The translations under genes were made by a program, and so were the position numbers. The notes below the pieces were generated by a model, which was not told the origin of the DNA, did not search any database, and saw nothing but the letters and a program-made list of their open reading frames with translations. This document shows, one piece after another, positions 1 through 7,991 of a stretch of 64,000 nucleotides of DNA (within the stretch, counting starts at the first letter, position 1; the number at the start of each line of letters is the position of its first letter). Location of the stretch: positions 2,855 to 66,854 of the forward strand of contig JAAVAO010000015.1 of NCBI GenBank assembly GCA_014803985.1, in the 5' to 3' direction. Source of the stretch: Treponema sp. (lineage in GTDB: Bacteria; Spirochaetota; Spirochaetia; Treponematales; Treponemataceae).

Positions 1-1
1 A

Positions 2-64
2 GCTGAGAATTCAAAAATAATCATGGAAAACGCAAGAACAGATAGCATGGAGGGGGTAGTTTGA
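2..64 (+). CDS. 3' end of an upstream polysaccharide-locus gene (partial)
   Basis: An open frame enters from the left edge and reads 20 residues (AENSKIIMENARTDSMEGVV) to a TGA at 62-64. The stop overlaps the TTG start of the next gene (TTGA), a common sign of translational coupling. Too little remains to name a family; by position it should belong to the same surface-polysaccharide operon. The reading depends only on the open frame and the overlap. Confidence 0.45.
   Translation, partial: AENSKIIMENARTDSMEGVV
50..62 (+). repeat. left copy of a 13-bp direct repeat (GAGGGGGTAGTTT)
   Basis: GAGGGGGTAGTTT at 50-62 recurs exactly at 2296-2308. The two copies bracket the EpsG-like gene and the following glycosyltransferase. 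The left copy also supplies the ribosome binding site of the EpsG-like gene. This is compatible with a cassette that entered by recombination between short repeats. Confidence 0.6.
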
Positions 65-1209
65 TTTACTACACAATTTTGACATTTTTAATACTGTTTT
101 CATTGTTGGAATTTTGCGGTATCGGAAAAATGTATGTCTGCAAGCAACTCGGTGTTGACAAGATTGCATTCATATATATAGCGTTCCTGCTTTTTTGCAT
201 TGCGGCGTTTCGGTATGAGACAGGACGCGACTGGGAAGGATATACATATTTTTTTAACAAATGTCTTTCGAGTCCTTATTCTTTTAATTTTGAATTTGGC
301 TTTTCTTTTATAAACCGTTTTTTCAAAACATTTGTTGATAATTTTTACTTTATGCAGTTTTTCATCATGCTTTTTTGTTGCATTTGTACGTATAGAAGTT
401 TATATCAGCGTAGCGAATATCCTGTCTTTACATTGTTCTTGTACTTCGTAATGTTTTTCCTTCAAACCGATATGGCGCAAACTCGTCAGCATATTGCAAT
501 GGCGATCTTGATATGCGGTTTGCATTTTATTGACGAGAAAAAAATTATCTTATGGATTGTGACAGTTCTGCTTGCAATGCAGTTTCATATATCGGCATTG
601 ACGGCATTTCCGCTATATTTTACGACACGCAAAGAAATTTCTGCCTACGTTGCCATGTTTTTTTATATCCTTTGTCTTTTTACAACTTTTTTCGGGCTTT
701 CCATTATCAGAGGAATGCTAGGTTTGACAGTTTCAGTCGGATTTGTTCCAGAGCGCATACAAACAATAGGGAATGCTTATTTGAACAGCAAAATATATGG
801 GCAACAGGCAAAATTCGGAACGGGACTAGGGTTTCTTGTTCGCTACGGCTTCATTTCTTTGATGCTTTTTTTTTATTTCATTCAGAAAGAAAAAAAAAGT
901 TCATATTTTCTTCTGAATTTTCTTATCGCCTTGCTGTTTCAGGCGATGGGGCGCAATTTTGATCAATTCGGGCGCATTGCAAACTATTATTTGATATGTG
1001 GCGGCGGGCTTTGCGCATACAACCTGCTCATTGATTGCAAGTCATTTTTTAAGAAATTTGGTGTGATAAAACTGCTTATGTGTACTATATTTGTGCTTTT
1101 TACTATGTATTCATTTTATTCGGTGTGGGCTTTGAGTTCTTTTCAGGGGCATTCTTATAGAGACGACTACACACCGTATAAATCTGTCTTATTCGAGGAT
1201 ATAAAATAA
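61..1209 (+). CDS. EpsG-family membrane protein, likely exopolysaccharide/O-antigen polymerase
   Basis: A 382-residue, very hydrophobic protein with about ten membrane segments. After the second segment it carries a RYETGRDW motif (residues 51-58), which resembles the R-x-G-x-D-aromatic loop of EpsG-type proteins that polymerise polysaccharide repeat units at the inner membrane. The start is TTG at 61, supported by a strong GGAGGGGG Shine-Dalgarno just upstream and by the TTGA overlap with the preceding stop. It lies in a glycosyltransferase locus, which fits a Wzy-like role. The family call rests on topology and the loop motif; a flippase or ligase is less likely given the motif. Confidence 0.72.
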   Translation: MIYYTILTFLILFSLLEFCGIGKMYVCKQLGVDKIAFIYIAFLLFCIAAFRYETGRDWEGYTYFFNKCLSSPYSFNFEFGFSFINRFFKTFVDNFYFMQFFIMLFCCICTYRSLYQRSEYPVFTLFLYFVMFFLQTDMAQTRQHIAMAILICGLHFIDEKKIILWIVTVLLAMQFHISALTAFPLYFTTRKEISAYVAMFFYILCLFTTFFGLSIIRGMLGLTVSVGFVPERIQTIGNAYLNSKIYGQQAKFGTGLGFLVRYGFISLMLFFYFIQKEKKSSYFLLNFLIALLFQAMGRNFDQFGRIANYYLICGGGLCAYNLLIDCKSFFKKFGVIKLLMCTIFVLFTMYSFYSVWALSSFQGHSYRDDYTPYKSVLFEDIK

Positions 1210-1259
1210 CATTGGATTGTATACCCTTTATTGTACATTTATTTGAGATTAGATAAAAG

Positions 1260-2294
1260 ATGACCAAATACATATTTTTTGTTCCGGATAAATTAGCAAA
1301 ATATTTGTTTGCAGATATTACGTTGGATGATGATTTTGATATTCTTTGTATAAGGAAGAGTTTGTTTGGAAAAGTTTTAATTGGAAGTCGAAGTCCAATA
1401 GAGAAACTTTTAAAAAAGCTAAAAGTTTTAGATTATTTTAAAAATAAAAATTTTTGCTATGAGCTTGGTAAATATAAAAAACTAAGTTCAAATAAAAACT
1501 ATGTATTTGTTTTTGTTGCAGGTGCGGCTTCTGTTCTGCCTAGTACGATGCTTGAAAAAATTTCCGAAAAGAAAAATGTGAAACTTGCTCTTTTGCTAAT
1601 GGACAGTTTTCATGCTTCTAGTCCAACTGCAATAAGATTGCGTGAGTTATGTTTCAAGAGTTTTTGGGAAAAAATATACACATTCGATAAAGATGATTCA
1701 GAAGAATTTTGTTTTAAGAATATAGGACTTTACTATTATTCAGCCTCAAAACTTCCTGTTCAGATAAAAGAAACAAATAATCAAAGTGATGTTTTTTTTG
1801 TTGGAGGTTTAAAAGGTGATAGGGAAAATCTCATTTTGTCTCTTTTCGAAGAGTGTGAAAAGCAAGAATTAAATGCGGATTTTGTACTTTCATGCATGAA
1901 TAACGAGCAGTGGAGAAATCGAAAATTTGCAAAGAAAATTACTTATATACGAAGATGGCTTCCGTATCAAAAAGTGTTAAAAAGAATGTCTAATACAAAT
2001 TGTATTATAGAAGTTTTGCAAAAAAAACAACATACACAATCTATAAGGTATTTTGAGGCATTGGTTTTCAATAAAAAGCTTTTGACAAATAATCCGAATA
2101 TTTTTTCACTTCCATTTTATAATTCTCAATATATGAGATATTTTGAGAATGTAAATGATATTGATTTTAAATGGCTTAAAGACAGAGAAAAAATAAACTA
2201 TGGCTATAATAATGAATTTTCTTCAATCTGTTTGGCAAAGATGATTAAAGCTGATTTTGAAAAATTAAATAATAGAAAATATGCTATGATTTGA
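1260..2294 (+). CDS. CgeB/LPS-biosynthesis-type glycosyltransferase
   Basis: A 344-residue soluble protein, markedly more AT-rich than its neighbours. Residues about 175-190 (SDVFFVGGLKGDRENL) and about 260-280 (QSIRYFEALVFNKKLLTNN) match the pattern of GT-B-like LPS glycosyltransferases, in which an FVG-x-x-KG-R strand is followed by an R-x-x-E-A-L-x-x-x-K-K-L-I/L-T-N segment. It probably adds one sugar to a lipid-linked repeat unit in the cytosol; donor and acceptor cannot be read from sequence. The ATG at 1260 has only a weak GAG upstream. Its composition and the flanking 13-bp repeats suggest recent acquisition together with the preceding gene. Confidence 0.6.
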   Translation: MTKYIFFVPDKLAKYLFADITLDDDFDILCIRKSLFGKVLIGSRSPIEKLLKKLKVLDYFKNKNFCYELGKYKKLSSNKNYVFVFVAGAASVLPSTMLEKISEKKNVKLALLLMDSFHASSPTAIRLRELCFKSFWEKIYTFDKDDSEEFCFKNIGLYYYSASKLPVQIKETNNQSDVFFVGGLKGDRENLILSLFEECEKQELNADFVLSCMNNEQWRNRKFAKKITYIRRWLPYQKVLKRMSNTNCIIEVLQKKQHTQSIRYFEALVFNKKLLTNNPNIFSLPFYNSQYMRYFENVNDIDFKWLKDREKINYGYNNEFSSICLAKMIKADFEKLNNRKYAMI

Positions 2295-2295
2295 A

Positions 2296-2308
2296 GAGGG
2301 GGTAGTTT
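2296..2308 (+). repeat. right copy of the 13-bp direct repeat
   Basis: Exact second copy of the 50-62 repeat, immediately after the stop of the AT-rich glycosyltransferase. No start codon suitably follows it here, so it is not acting as a ribosome binding site. Confidence 0.6.
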
Positions 2309-2351
2309 ATAAGCCTTTCGTACTGATACTGAATAGAATGCGGAGGGCTGT

Positions 2352-2576
2352 ATGAACGCAAGTATTTCAATAGCACTTGCTCCATACAACGGCGAAAAAT
2401 ACCTGCGCGAGCAGCCGGACTCAATCCTTGCGCAGACTATACAGGACTTTGAGTTGATTGTCTGCGACGACTGCTCTACGGATTCAACGGTGCGGATTCT
2501 TCGGGAGTACGAGAAGAATGACAGCAAGATAAAAGTTTGGCTCTTGGCTAGTAAAATCAAACCTAACAGGATGTAA
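2352..2576 (+). pseudogene. truncated family-2 glycosyltransferase (N-terminal fragment)
   Basis: The first 60 or so residues read as the start of a GT2 (GT-A fold) enzyme: an N-terminal beta strand, Y-N-G-E-K-Y-L, then Q-T-I-Q-D-F-E-L-I-V-C-D-D-C-S-T-D-S, the nucleotide-binding region. After NDSKIKV the protein runs into an unrelated tail (WLLASKIKPNRM) and stops at 74 residues, against roughly 250-330 for the family. The break coincides with a palindromic element starting at 2532. A good GGAGGG precedes the ATG. The fragment lacks most of the catalytic domain and should be inactive. Confidence 0.8.
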
Positions 2577-2596
2577 CTGGTTAAGAGCCAAACTTT
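2532..2596. repeat. 65-bp stem-loop with 21-bp arms interrupting a glycosyltransferase gene
   Basis: Arms 2532-2545 and 2583-2596 are perfect inverted repeats (AAAGTTTGGCTCTT / AAGAGCCAAACTTT). Pairing continues imperfectly inward, so that 2532-2552 matches 2576-2596 at 18 of 21 positions. The homology of the GT2 gene ends exactly inside the left arm. It could be a small non-autonomous mobile element, or the paired ends left by excision or deletion of a larger insertion sequence; no transposase is inside. Confidence 0.65.
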
Positions 2597-2666
2597 ATTA
2601 TACGAATTCATATCCATATAAATATATTTTCTTTTGTGTTTTGGGAGTTTTATTAAGGGGGTGACT

Positions 2667-3383
2667 ATGACCATAGCACTAATCATAGCGGGCGGAGTCG
2701 GGAACAGGATGGGGCAGGACATACCGAAGCAGTTCCTCAACGTGTACGACAAGCCCGTAATAATATACACGCTCGAGGCGTTCCAAAGCCATCCGAACAT
2801 AGACGCGATTGAGGTCGTGTGCCTTGAGGGGTGGCACGAAATCCTGCGGGCGTATTGCAGGCAGTTCGGAATCACAAAACTTGAGGGAATCGTGAGCGGC
2901 GGGAATTCCGCGCAGGAGTCAATCAGAAACGGGGTTGATGAAATCGCAAAAAATCACGCGGGCGATGACATTGTGATAATACACGATGCGGTTCGTCCTC
3001 TTGTGGACATATCGATTCTGTCCGACGTGATTTCAACGACATCAAAATTTGGAAACGGCGTTTCCTCGATGCCTTACAACGAGCAGATTTTCGTAAAGGC
3101 CGACGAAGCGACCTCGACAAAATACATTCCGAGAGAGACCTTGCAGAGGGTGGTCACGCCGCAAGGCTATAGGCTTGAAAAGTTAAAATGGGCTTATGAC
3201 AAGGCGTTTCGGGAGGGCATCGGAACAGGCTCCTCATCATACACAAACACCATGATGGTGGAGCTGGGCGAAACGCTTCATTTTGCCTCTGGCAGCGAGA
3301 AGAACATAAAGCTCACGACCAAAGAGAACTTGGAAATATTCAAGGCCTATTTGAACATGGACAAAAGCGGATGGATAAAGTGA
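2667..3383 (+). CDS. IspD/TarI-type cytidylyltransferase (alditol-phosphate CDP-activation)
   Basis: A 238-residue nucleotidyltransferase. Its N-terminus (ALIIAGGVGNRMGQDIPKQF) is the CTP-binding loop, and IIHDAVRPL lies near residue 110, as in IspD and TarI/Bcs1. These enzymes couple CTP to methylerythritol phosphate or to ribitol/glycerol phosphate. Setting inside a polysaccharide locus, before a sugar epimerase and near a TagF-like transferase, favours CDP-ribitol- or CDP-glycerol-type synthesis over the isoprenoid pathway; this is inference. The start at 2667 has AAGGGGGTGA upstream; an in-frame start 33 bases earlier lacks such a site. It overlaps or abuts the following gene (TGATG), implying coupled translation. 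Confidence 0.75.
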   Translation: MTIALIIAGGVGNRMGQDIPKQFLNVYDKPVIIYTLEAFQSHPNIDAIEVVCLEGWHEILRAYCRQFGITKLEGIVSGGNSAQESIRNGVDEIAKNHAGDDIVIIHDAVRPLVDISILSDVISTTSKFGNGVSSMPYNEQIFVKADEATSTKYIPRETLQRVVTPQGYRLEKLKWAYDKAFREGIGTGSSSYTNTMMVELGETLHFASGSEKNIKLTTKENLEIFKAYLNMDKSGWIK

Positions 3384-4471
3384 TGTTTTATGAAAGCAGG
3401 GTTTATCAGGCATTGATAGAATCAATACTTGCGCAGGATTTGGATTTCTCGCTGCTTGCAGGAAAGCGGATTTTAATAACAGGAGGTACTGGACTTGTAG
3501 GCTCGGCGCTTGTCGATACGCTTTGTTTTCTCGATGAAAGGCTTGACTTGGGGCTGCATCTAGTCCTTGTTTCGAGAAGTCGCAATAAATTTCTAGAGAG
3601 AATCGGAAATCGAAAGAACATAGAATTCATATCCCATGACATGGCAAAACCGTTTGAATATGGAGGGCGAGTTGATTATGCGGTTCACCTTGCGGCGAAC
3701 ACGCATCCTGTCGCCTATGCTACAAAGCCTGTTGAGACAATCACAACAAATTTTCTGGGGACGATGAATCTGCTTGAACTTTGCGCAAAAAACAAGGGCA
3801 GCAGGTTTGTGAACATCTCAAGCGTGGAGATTTACGGGGAAAGCAAATCCGAAGGCTTCAGGTTTTCGGAGAATGATTTGGGATACATTGACTGCAACAC
3901 TTTGCGTTCCGGCTACAACGAGTCGAAGCGTCTTGGAGAGTCTTTGAGCCAGGCATATCTTTCGCAATATGGGGTTGACTTTGTGACGGCGCGGCTTTGC
4001 CGTTGCTACGGACCGACGTTGCAAAAGGATGATTCAAAGGCGTTGAGCCAGTTTCTTTTCAGGGCGATGGACGGCGAGGACATAATCCTGAAAAGCAGCG
4101 GAGAACAGCATTTCTCATATATTGATGTGTTCTCAGCCGTAAGCGCGATAATTTTCATAATGCTAAAAGGCGAGACCGGGGAAGTGTACAACGTGGCTGA
4201 TGAAAGGCAGGACACAAAATTGAAGGATTTGGCGGAGCTTGTTGCGAGGATTGGGAATGTGAAAGTCGTTTTTGACCTGCCGAACGAAACGGAGGCGAAA
4301 GGATTTTCAAAGGCAAGCACGGCATTGCTTGACGCAACGAAATTGAAAAGATTGGGGTGGAAGGCACTTTTTGATTTGAAGACAGGCGTGGAAAATACAA
4401 TGAAAATTTACAAGACTCTTTTATCAAGTATCAAAATTTTTCAAAATGAAGATATATGTTTAGGTGCTTGA
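3371..4471 (+). CDS. NAD-dependent epimerase/dehydratase (extended SDR)
   Basis: A 366-residue extended short-chain dehydrogenase. It has the Rossmann motif GGTGLVG near residue 40, H-L-A-A-N-T, a catalytic S-S-V-E and Y-N-E-S-K (YxxxK), and a sugar-nucleotide C-terminal domain. It should oxidise or epimerise an NDP-sugar or CDP-linked substrate using NAD(P). Two starts are possible: ATG 3371, or ATG 3383 overlapping the previous stop as TGATG. The last three residues (LGA) are encoded by the insertion sequence that begins at 4462. Without that insertion the frame would stop immediately after NEDICL, so the enzyme is probably still functional. Confidence 0.82.
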   Translation: MDKVMFYESRVYQALIESILAQDLDFSLLAGKRILITGGTGLVGSALVDTLCFLDERLDLGLHLVLVSRSRNKFLERIGNRKNIEFISHDMAKPFEYGGRVDYAVHLAANTHPVAYATKPVETITTNFLGTMNLLELCAKNKGSRFVNISSVEIYGESKSEGFRFSENDLGYIDCNTLRSGYNESKRLGESLSQAYLSQYGVDFVTARLCRCYGPTLQKDDSKALSQFLFRAMDGEDIILKSSGEQHFSYIDVFSAVSAIIFIMLKGETGEVYNVADERQDTKLKDLAELVARIGNVKVVFDLPNETEAKGFSKASTALLDATKLKRLGWKALFDLKTGVENTMKIYKTLLSSIKIFQNEDICLGA

Positions 4472-4999
4472 CTAGCATCTTATTTAAGAATTCGCGAAGC
4501 GGAACAGTTTTTTAATTAAAGGCAACAAGTCCTCGTGTCTGTGATTGTACCGCCACTCGTACTCCTTCAAATGTAGCACAAAAGCGTCGGAGTTGCAACC
4601 GTTGAATTTGGCGAGCCTTCCCTTCGCGAAACTTCAGAAGTTCTCGATGCCGTTGACGTGGCTCTTGCCGCGCTTGAGTAGCCCGAACACTGGCGTCTTT
4701 CCCGCCGCCCCACGACCGCGCTTTCCACGCATCCTCCTTGCGTCGAAGTACGACTCGTCGCATTCGAACTCGCCGAACTCCCTGCCCGCCTCCTTCAGCG
4801 ACTCCTCGAAGACCAGTTCACGGATTCGGCGATAATATGAGTTGGCCGTGTTGCGGTTCATCCCTGCAATCCGCGCCGCCGCAGTCGCCGTTATGTCCTC
4901 GCTGAAGCATAAAAAAATCTTGTTCAGTTTTTGCGTGCTAATCCTTTGATATTTCACGACTTACATTATCTCCTGCTCGGAGATACTAGTCAAGCACCT
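4462..4999 (-). mobile_element. IS1595 (ISXO2-like) element, internally deleted, 538 bp
   Basis: Terminal inverted repeats are visible: 4461-4480 reads TAGGTGCTTGACTAGCATCT and the reverse complement of 4981-5000 is the same at 19 of 20 positions. ATGTTT occurs directly at both edges (4456-4461 and 5000-5005), a likely remnant of the target duplication. The element carries one broken transposase on the minus strand and is about half the length of a typical ISXO2-type element. It sits between the epimerase and a decayed glycosyltransferase. Confidence 0.85.
4484..4957 (-). pseudogene. IS1595-family transposase, defective
   Basis: The frame starts MKYQRISTQKLNKIF and contains a helix-turn-helix (ITATAAARIAGMNRNTANSYYRRI), the first catalytic Asp in F-E-C-D-E-S-Y-F, and RRMRGKRGRGAAGKTPVFGLLKR. 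It then jumps directly to GKSHVNGIENF. About 60 residues that normally lie between, including the second catalytic Asp, are missing. At 4634-4636 a TGA replaces the Trp codon expected in N-F-W-S-F-A-K. Downstream the same frame continues with typical family sequence (GRLAKFNG, E-W-R-Y-N-H-R-H-E-D-L) to a TAA at 4484-4486. A deletion plus a nonsense change make it inactive. Confidence 0.85.
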
Positions 5000-5275
5000 A
5001 TGTTTATAATAGTTTTAATTATCATGCCGTGTCATAACGTTGAAAAATGTATCGTCGTTGCAATTTAATTCATGCAGGGACAGGTGTTCACGGACTGGGA
5101 ATTGTTCGTTATTGATGATAAATCGGTCAATGATTCTGCAATTCTTGATAGAAGAATTCTACAAAGACGACTCTCAAATAAAACTCCTTACTTCTGAAAG
5201 TCAACAGGAATACCAGTTTCGCTGTGCAAAGTTTGGACTGATATACGAAATGGGTGTTTTGCACCCAATATAGAC
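5000..5275 (+). pseudogene. decayed family-2 glycosyltransferase
   Basis: From ATG 5000 (the ATGTTT right at the insertion-sequence edge) the frame reads MFIIVLIIMPCHNVEKCIVV, then meets a TAA, and resumes with QGQVFTDWELFVIDDKS. These are the N-terminal strand and D-D loop of a GT2 enzyme. Further GT2-like sequence (EEFYKDDSQIKLLTSE) appears in a different frame, so at least one stop and one frameshift are present. The insertion sequence appears to have entered at the very start of this gene. No active enzyme is expected. Confidence 0.7.
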
Positions 5276-5280
5276 CAGTT

Positions 5281-5397
5281 GGATTCTTGGCTATTGACGC
5301 AATGCGATTGAAATATTTAGGCTGGAAGGCGGAAATCTCGCTTGACGAGATGTTCCGCAGGGTGATTGAAGGGATGGAAGAGGGAAAAAATGATTAA
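5281..5397 (+). pseudogene. C-terminal remnant of a sugar epimerase
   Basis: A 38-residue tail, beginning GFLAIDAMRLKYLGWKAEIS and ending RRVIEGMEEGKND, matches the C-terminal helix pattern of extended SDR sugar epimerases (compare LLDATKLKRLGWKALFDL at the end of the intact gene at 3371). No start codon or upstream Rossmann domain remains; the preceding sequence is decayed glycosyltransferase. It ends at TAA 5395-5397, overlapping the next gene's start by eight bases, so it probably once formed the preceding operon member. Confidence 0.65.
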
Positions 5398-6541
5398 ATA
5401 CTTCCTAAAAATTCTTATAAGAAACTTGCTTAAAATATTCTGGATTCTGCCAGTAAATCCTCTAAAACTCTGCTTGCAGAGTTTTAGAGGATTGCAGCCA
5501 ACCTGCAATCCTCTGTACATTTTTGACTATCTTTCTTCTGAACATCCAGAATATAAATATGTTTGGCTGGTAAATGAAATTCCTGAACAACGGTTGGAAA
5601 ATGTCTTGTATGTGAAAAAACATACTATGAGATGGTTTTATGAAATTCTTACAAGCAGAATTATTATTACAAACAACGGGTTTTATTCATATATCCCATT
5701 TAGAAAGAAAACTGTTCTGATAGAAACTTGGCATGGTGGTGGTGCATATAAAAAAGTTGGATTCGGATTTAACGATAAAAGTAGTAGTATAGATGTATAT
5801 AAGTCTCTTTGTTATTATGCGAACCATTTGGCTTATCACATTTCTAGCAGCAAGAAATTTACTCAAATAATGTCTGAAAGCACTTTTGTAGACGAAAAAA
5901 AATTTCTTCCCATTGGTATGCCTAGAAATGATATGTTTTTTGATACAAATGCTATAAATAATACAAATATAAAAGTGCGTAAACAGTTTGGAATAAATGA
6001 GGAAATTTTTGTTGTTTTGTACGCTCCTACATATAGAGGTGGAACTCGAACCGCTTATTTTGATAACAATATTGATGTTCAGAGTTTAAAATACGCATTA
6101 ATCAAAAAATTTCGTAAAAATGTGCTTGTTCTTTTTAGAGGGCATCATTTATTTCTAAAACAAAACGCATTTTTGGGATTTGATATGGACGTATCTAATT
6201 ATCCTGACATGCAAGAGTTATTATGTGCAACTGATATGCTTATAACGGATTATTCTTCCTCTATGTGGGATTTTTCGTTATTGAAACGCCCTTGTTTTTT
6301 GTTTGTACCTGATTTTGATGACTACCTAATCAATCGTGGTTTTTATACAGATCCATTGACATGGGGATTTCCTATTTGCAAGACGAATGAAGAATTACAA
6401 GAAAGGATACTTTCTTTCGATACGGAAGTGTATATCAGTGCAATTCAGAAACACCACGAGAATTTAGGTTCTTTTGAAACTGGAACTGCTACAAAATCAA
6501 TAGCAAACATAATTGTTGAAAAAATGGGTAACAAAAGATGA
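5390..6541 (+). CDS. TagF/TagB-like CDP-alditol:polymer phosphotransferase
   Basis: A 383-residue membrane-associated protein of the CDP-glycerol glycerophosphotransferase family. Visible motifs are E-T-W-H-G-G-G (near residue 120), Y-A-P-T-Y-R-G-G, R-G-H-H and T-D-Y-S-S-S-M-W-D-F-S-L-L-K-R-P-C, the C-terminal nucleotide-binding region of TagB/TagF/TarL. Such enzymes transfer glycerol- or ribitol-phosphate from the CDP precursor to a growing polymer at the cytoplasmic face. The cytidylyltransferase at 2667 could supply the donor. ATG 5390 follows GGAAGAGGG; an earlier in-frame ATG lacks one. Codons 23-42 contain two overlapping palindromes. The protein aligns through them without an obvious break, so it is probably functional. 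Confidence 0.8.
   Translation: MIKYFLKILIRNLLKIFWILPVNPLKLCLQSFRGLQPTCNPLYIFDYLSSEHPEYKYVWLVNEIPEQRLENVLYVKKHTMRWFYEILTSRIIITNNGFYSYIPFRKKTVLIETWHGGGAYKKVGFGFNDKSSSIDVYKSLCYYANHLAYHISSSKKFTQIMSESTFVDEKKFLPIGMPRNDMFFDTNAINNTNIKVRKQFGINEEIFVVLYAPTYRGGTRTAYFDNNIDVQSLKYALIKKFRKNVLVLFRGHHLFLKQNAFLGFDMDVSNYPDMQELLCATDMLITDYSSSMWDFSLLKRPCFLFVPDFDDYLINRGFYTDPLTWGFPICKTNEELQERILSFDTEVYISAIQKHHENLGSFETGTATKSIANIIVEKMGNKR
5456..5514. repeat. two overlapping perfect hairpins inside the TagF-like gene
   Basis: Stem one is 17 bp (5456-5472 with 5477-5493, 4-base spacer). Stem two is 12 bp (5486-5497 with 5503-5514, 5-base spacer). They share the segment AGAGGATT and therefore exclude each other in RNA. 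Such long perfect stems are unusual inside a coding region, close to the start codon. Confidence 0.8.
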
Positions 6542-6670
6542 GGGAGCAAACTATTTCCCATAAAACTGCTCAAATCTGAAAGAAAAGTATTCTGTAACTA
6601 TGTTTAACGATAAAATCAATCGTTTGATAAAAGAAATTTGAAGCGATTTTGGTGAATATTCAAAAATAAC

Positions 6671-7756
6671 ATGAAAATTCTCTACACAATAACAGGTCTC
6701 TCAATGGGCGGAGCCGAAACTATTACAGTAAATCTGGCGCGTTGTATGCAACAGTTTGGTCACATCGTACATATTATGTATCTATCAGGGGAACAAATCG
6801 TGAATGTTCCCGATGAAATATCTGTTCATGGACTCCATATGAGAAAAACACCTCTCGGTCTAATTAAGACTTTGCGGAAGGCAAAAAGAATTGTTCAAAA
6901 GTTCCGTCCAGAAATTGTTCATGCGAATATGTTTCATGCAATTGTATTTTCTCGGTTATTGAGGCTGTTTGTGAAGATTCCGCATCTTATTTGTACGGAG
7001 CACAGTAATAATTATCACGGAAAGACTCGTCTGATTTTGGAGCATTGTACTGATTTCTTATCAGATCTAAATACCAATGTCTCTCAGACTGCAACTGATT
7101 ACTTTGTAACATCCGGTGTTTTTTCTCAGAAGAAAAGTATTGCGATGTATAACGGTATTGATATGAATCGTTTTTTTAAGAATAGAAATACTATTTTACG
7201 TCAACAGTTGAAGCTTGCTGATAATGATTTTGTTTTCATAAATGTTTCGAGATTCAACAAGGCAAAAGACCACAAAACTCTAATTGATGCTTTTTATATT
7301 GTTCATCAGAAAAAACAGAATACAAAACTGATTTGTGTAGGAGACGGAGAGCTTCGTACAGAAATACAGATTCTTGTTGAAAGTTTGAAATTGTCTGATT
7401 GGGTAATATTTGCAGGTATCCAGCAGAATCTTCATGATTATTATAACGCATCTGATTGCTTTGTTCTTTCTTCTGCCTATGAAGGATTTGGACTTGTGTT
7501 AGTAGAAGCAATGGCTTGTGAACTACCGGTGATATCTACAGATTGTGGTGGCACGAAAGAAATTATTGCAAATAAAAATGACCTTATACCTATAAAGAAT
7601 CCTGAATTATTGGCAGACAAAATGCTTGAAGTTATGAATTATACCGCTGAGCAGAAAGAAATTATTGGCAGAGAAAACCGAACTGCTGTTGAAAAATTTG
7701 ACTTGAACAAAATTACAGAAAAGTGGGAGAAATTATATAAGGAAAAACTTGTATAA
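6671..7756 (+). CDS. family-4 glycosyltransferase
   Basis: A 361-residue GT-B enzyme. The N-terminal domain has the G-L-S-M-G-G-A-E loop (residues 10-17) and H-A-N-M-F-H-A. The C-terminal domain has V-S-R-F-N-K-A-K-D-H-K-T-L, G-D-G-E-L-R and the E-x7-E motif in S-S-A-Y-E-G-F-G-L-V-L-V-E-A-M-A, typical of GT4 retaining transferases that use NDP-sugars. It probably extends the polysaccharide repeat unit on its lipid carrier. The ATG at 6671 has only a poor ribosome binding site. The 130 bases before it show no gene. Sugar specificity cannot be read. Confidence 0.85.
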   Translation: MKILYTITGLSMGGAETITVNLARCMQQFGHIVHIMYLSGEQIVNVPDEISVHGLHMRKTPLGLIKTLRKAKRIVQKFRPEIVHANMFHAIVFSRLLRLFVKIPHLICTEHSNNYHGKTRLILEHCTDFLSDLNTNVSQTATDYFVTSGVFSQKKSIAMYNGIDMNRFFKNRNTILRQQLKLADNDFVFINVSRFNKAKDHKTLIDAFYIVHQKKQNTKLICVGDGELRTEIQILVESLKLSDWVIFAGIQQNLHDYYNASDCFVLSSAYEGFGLVLVEAMACELPVISTDCGGTKEIIANKNDLIPIKNPELLADKMLEVMNYTAEQKEIIGRENRTAVEKFDLNKITEKWEKLYKEKLV

Positions 7757-7991
7757 AAAATAGATTTTTTGATTAGACGGTGAAATTTTAATTGCAAGAA
7801 TGAACAAAAGATTGCATTTGTATGACATTCAATTGTTCAAGTCTATGTAAAAATGTCAATTTTAATTACGTATCTTGTTGTATTTATTGCTGCAAGCATT
7901 TTTCTCTTATAATACCATATATTCTTAGGTTAATTCTTTTTTGTCAGAAAACATATTCTCCAGAAAATTCACGGCATAAAAATCAGTGCTT

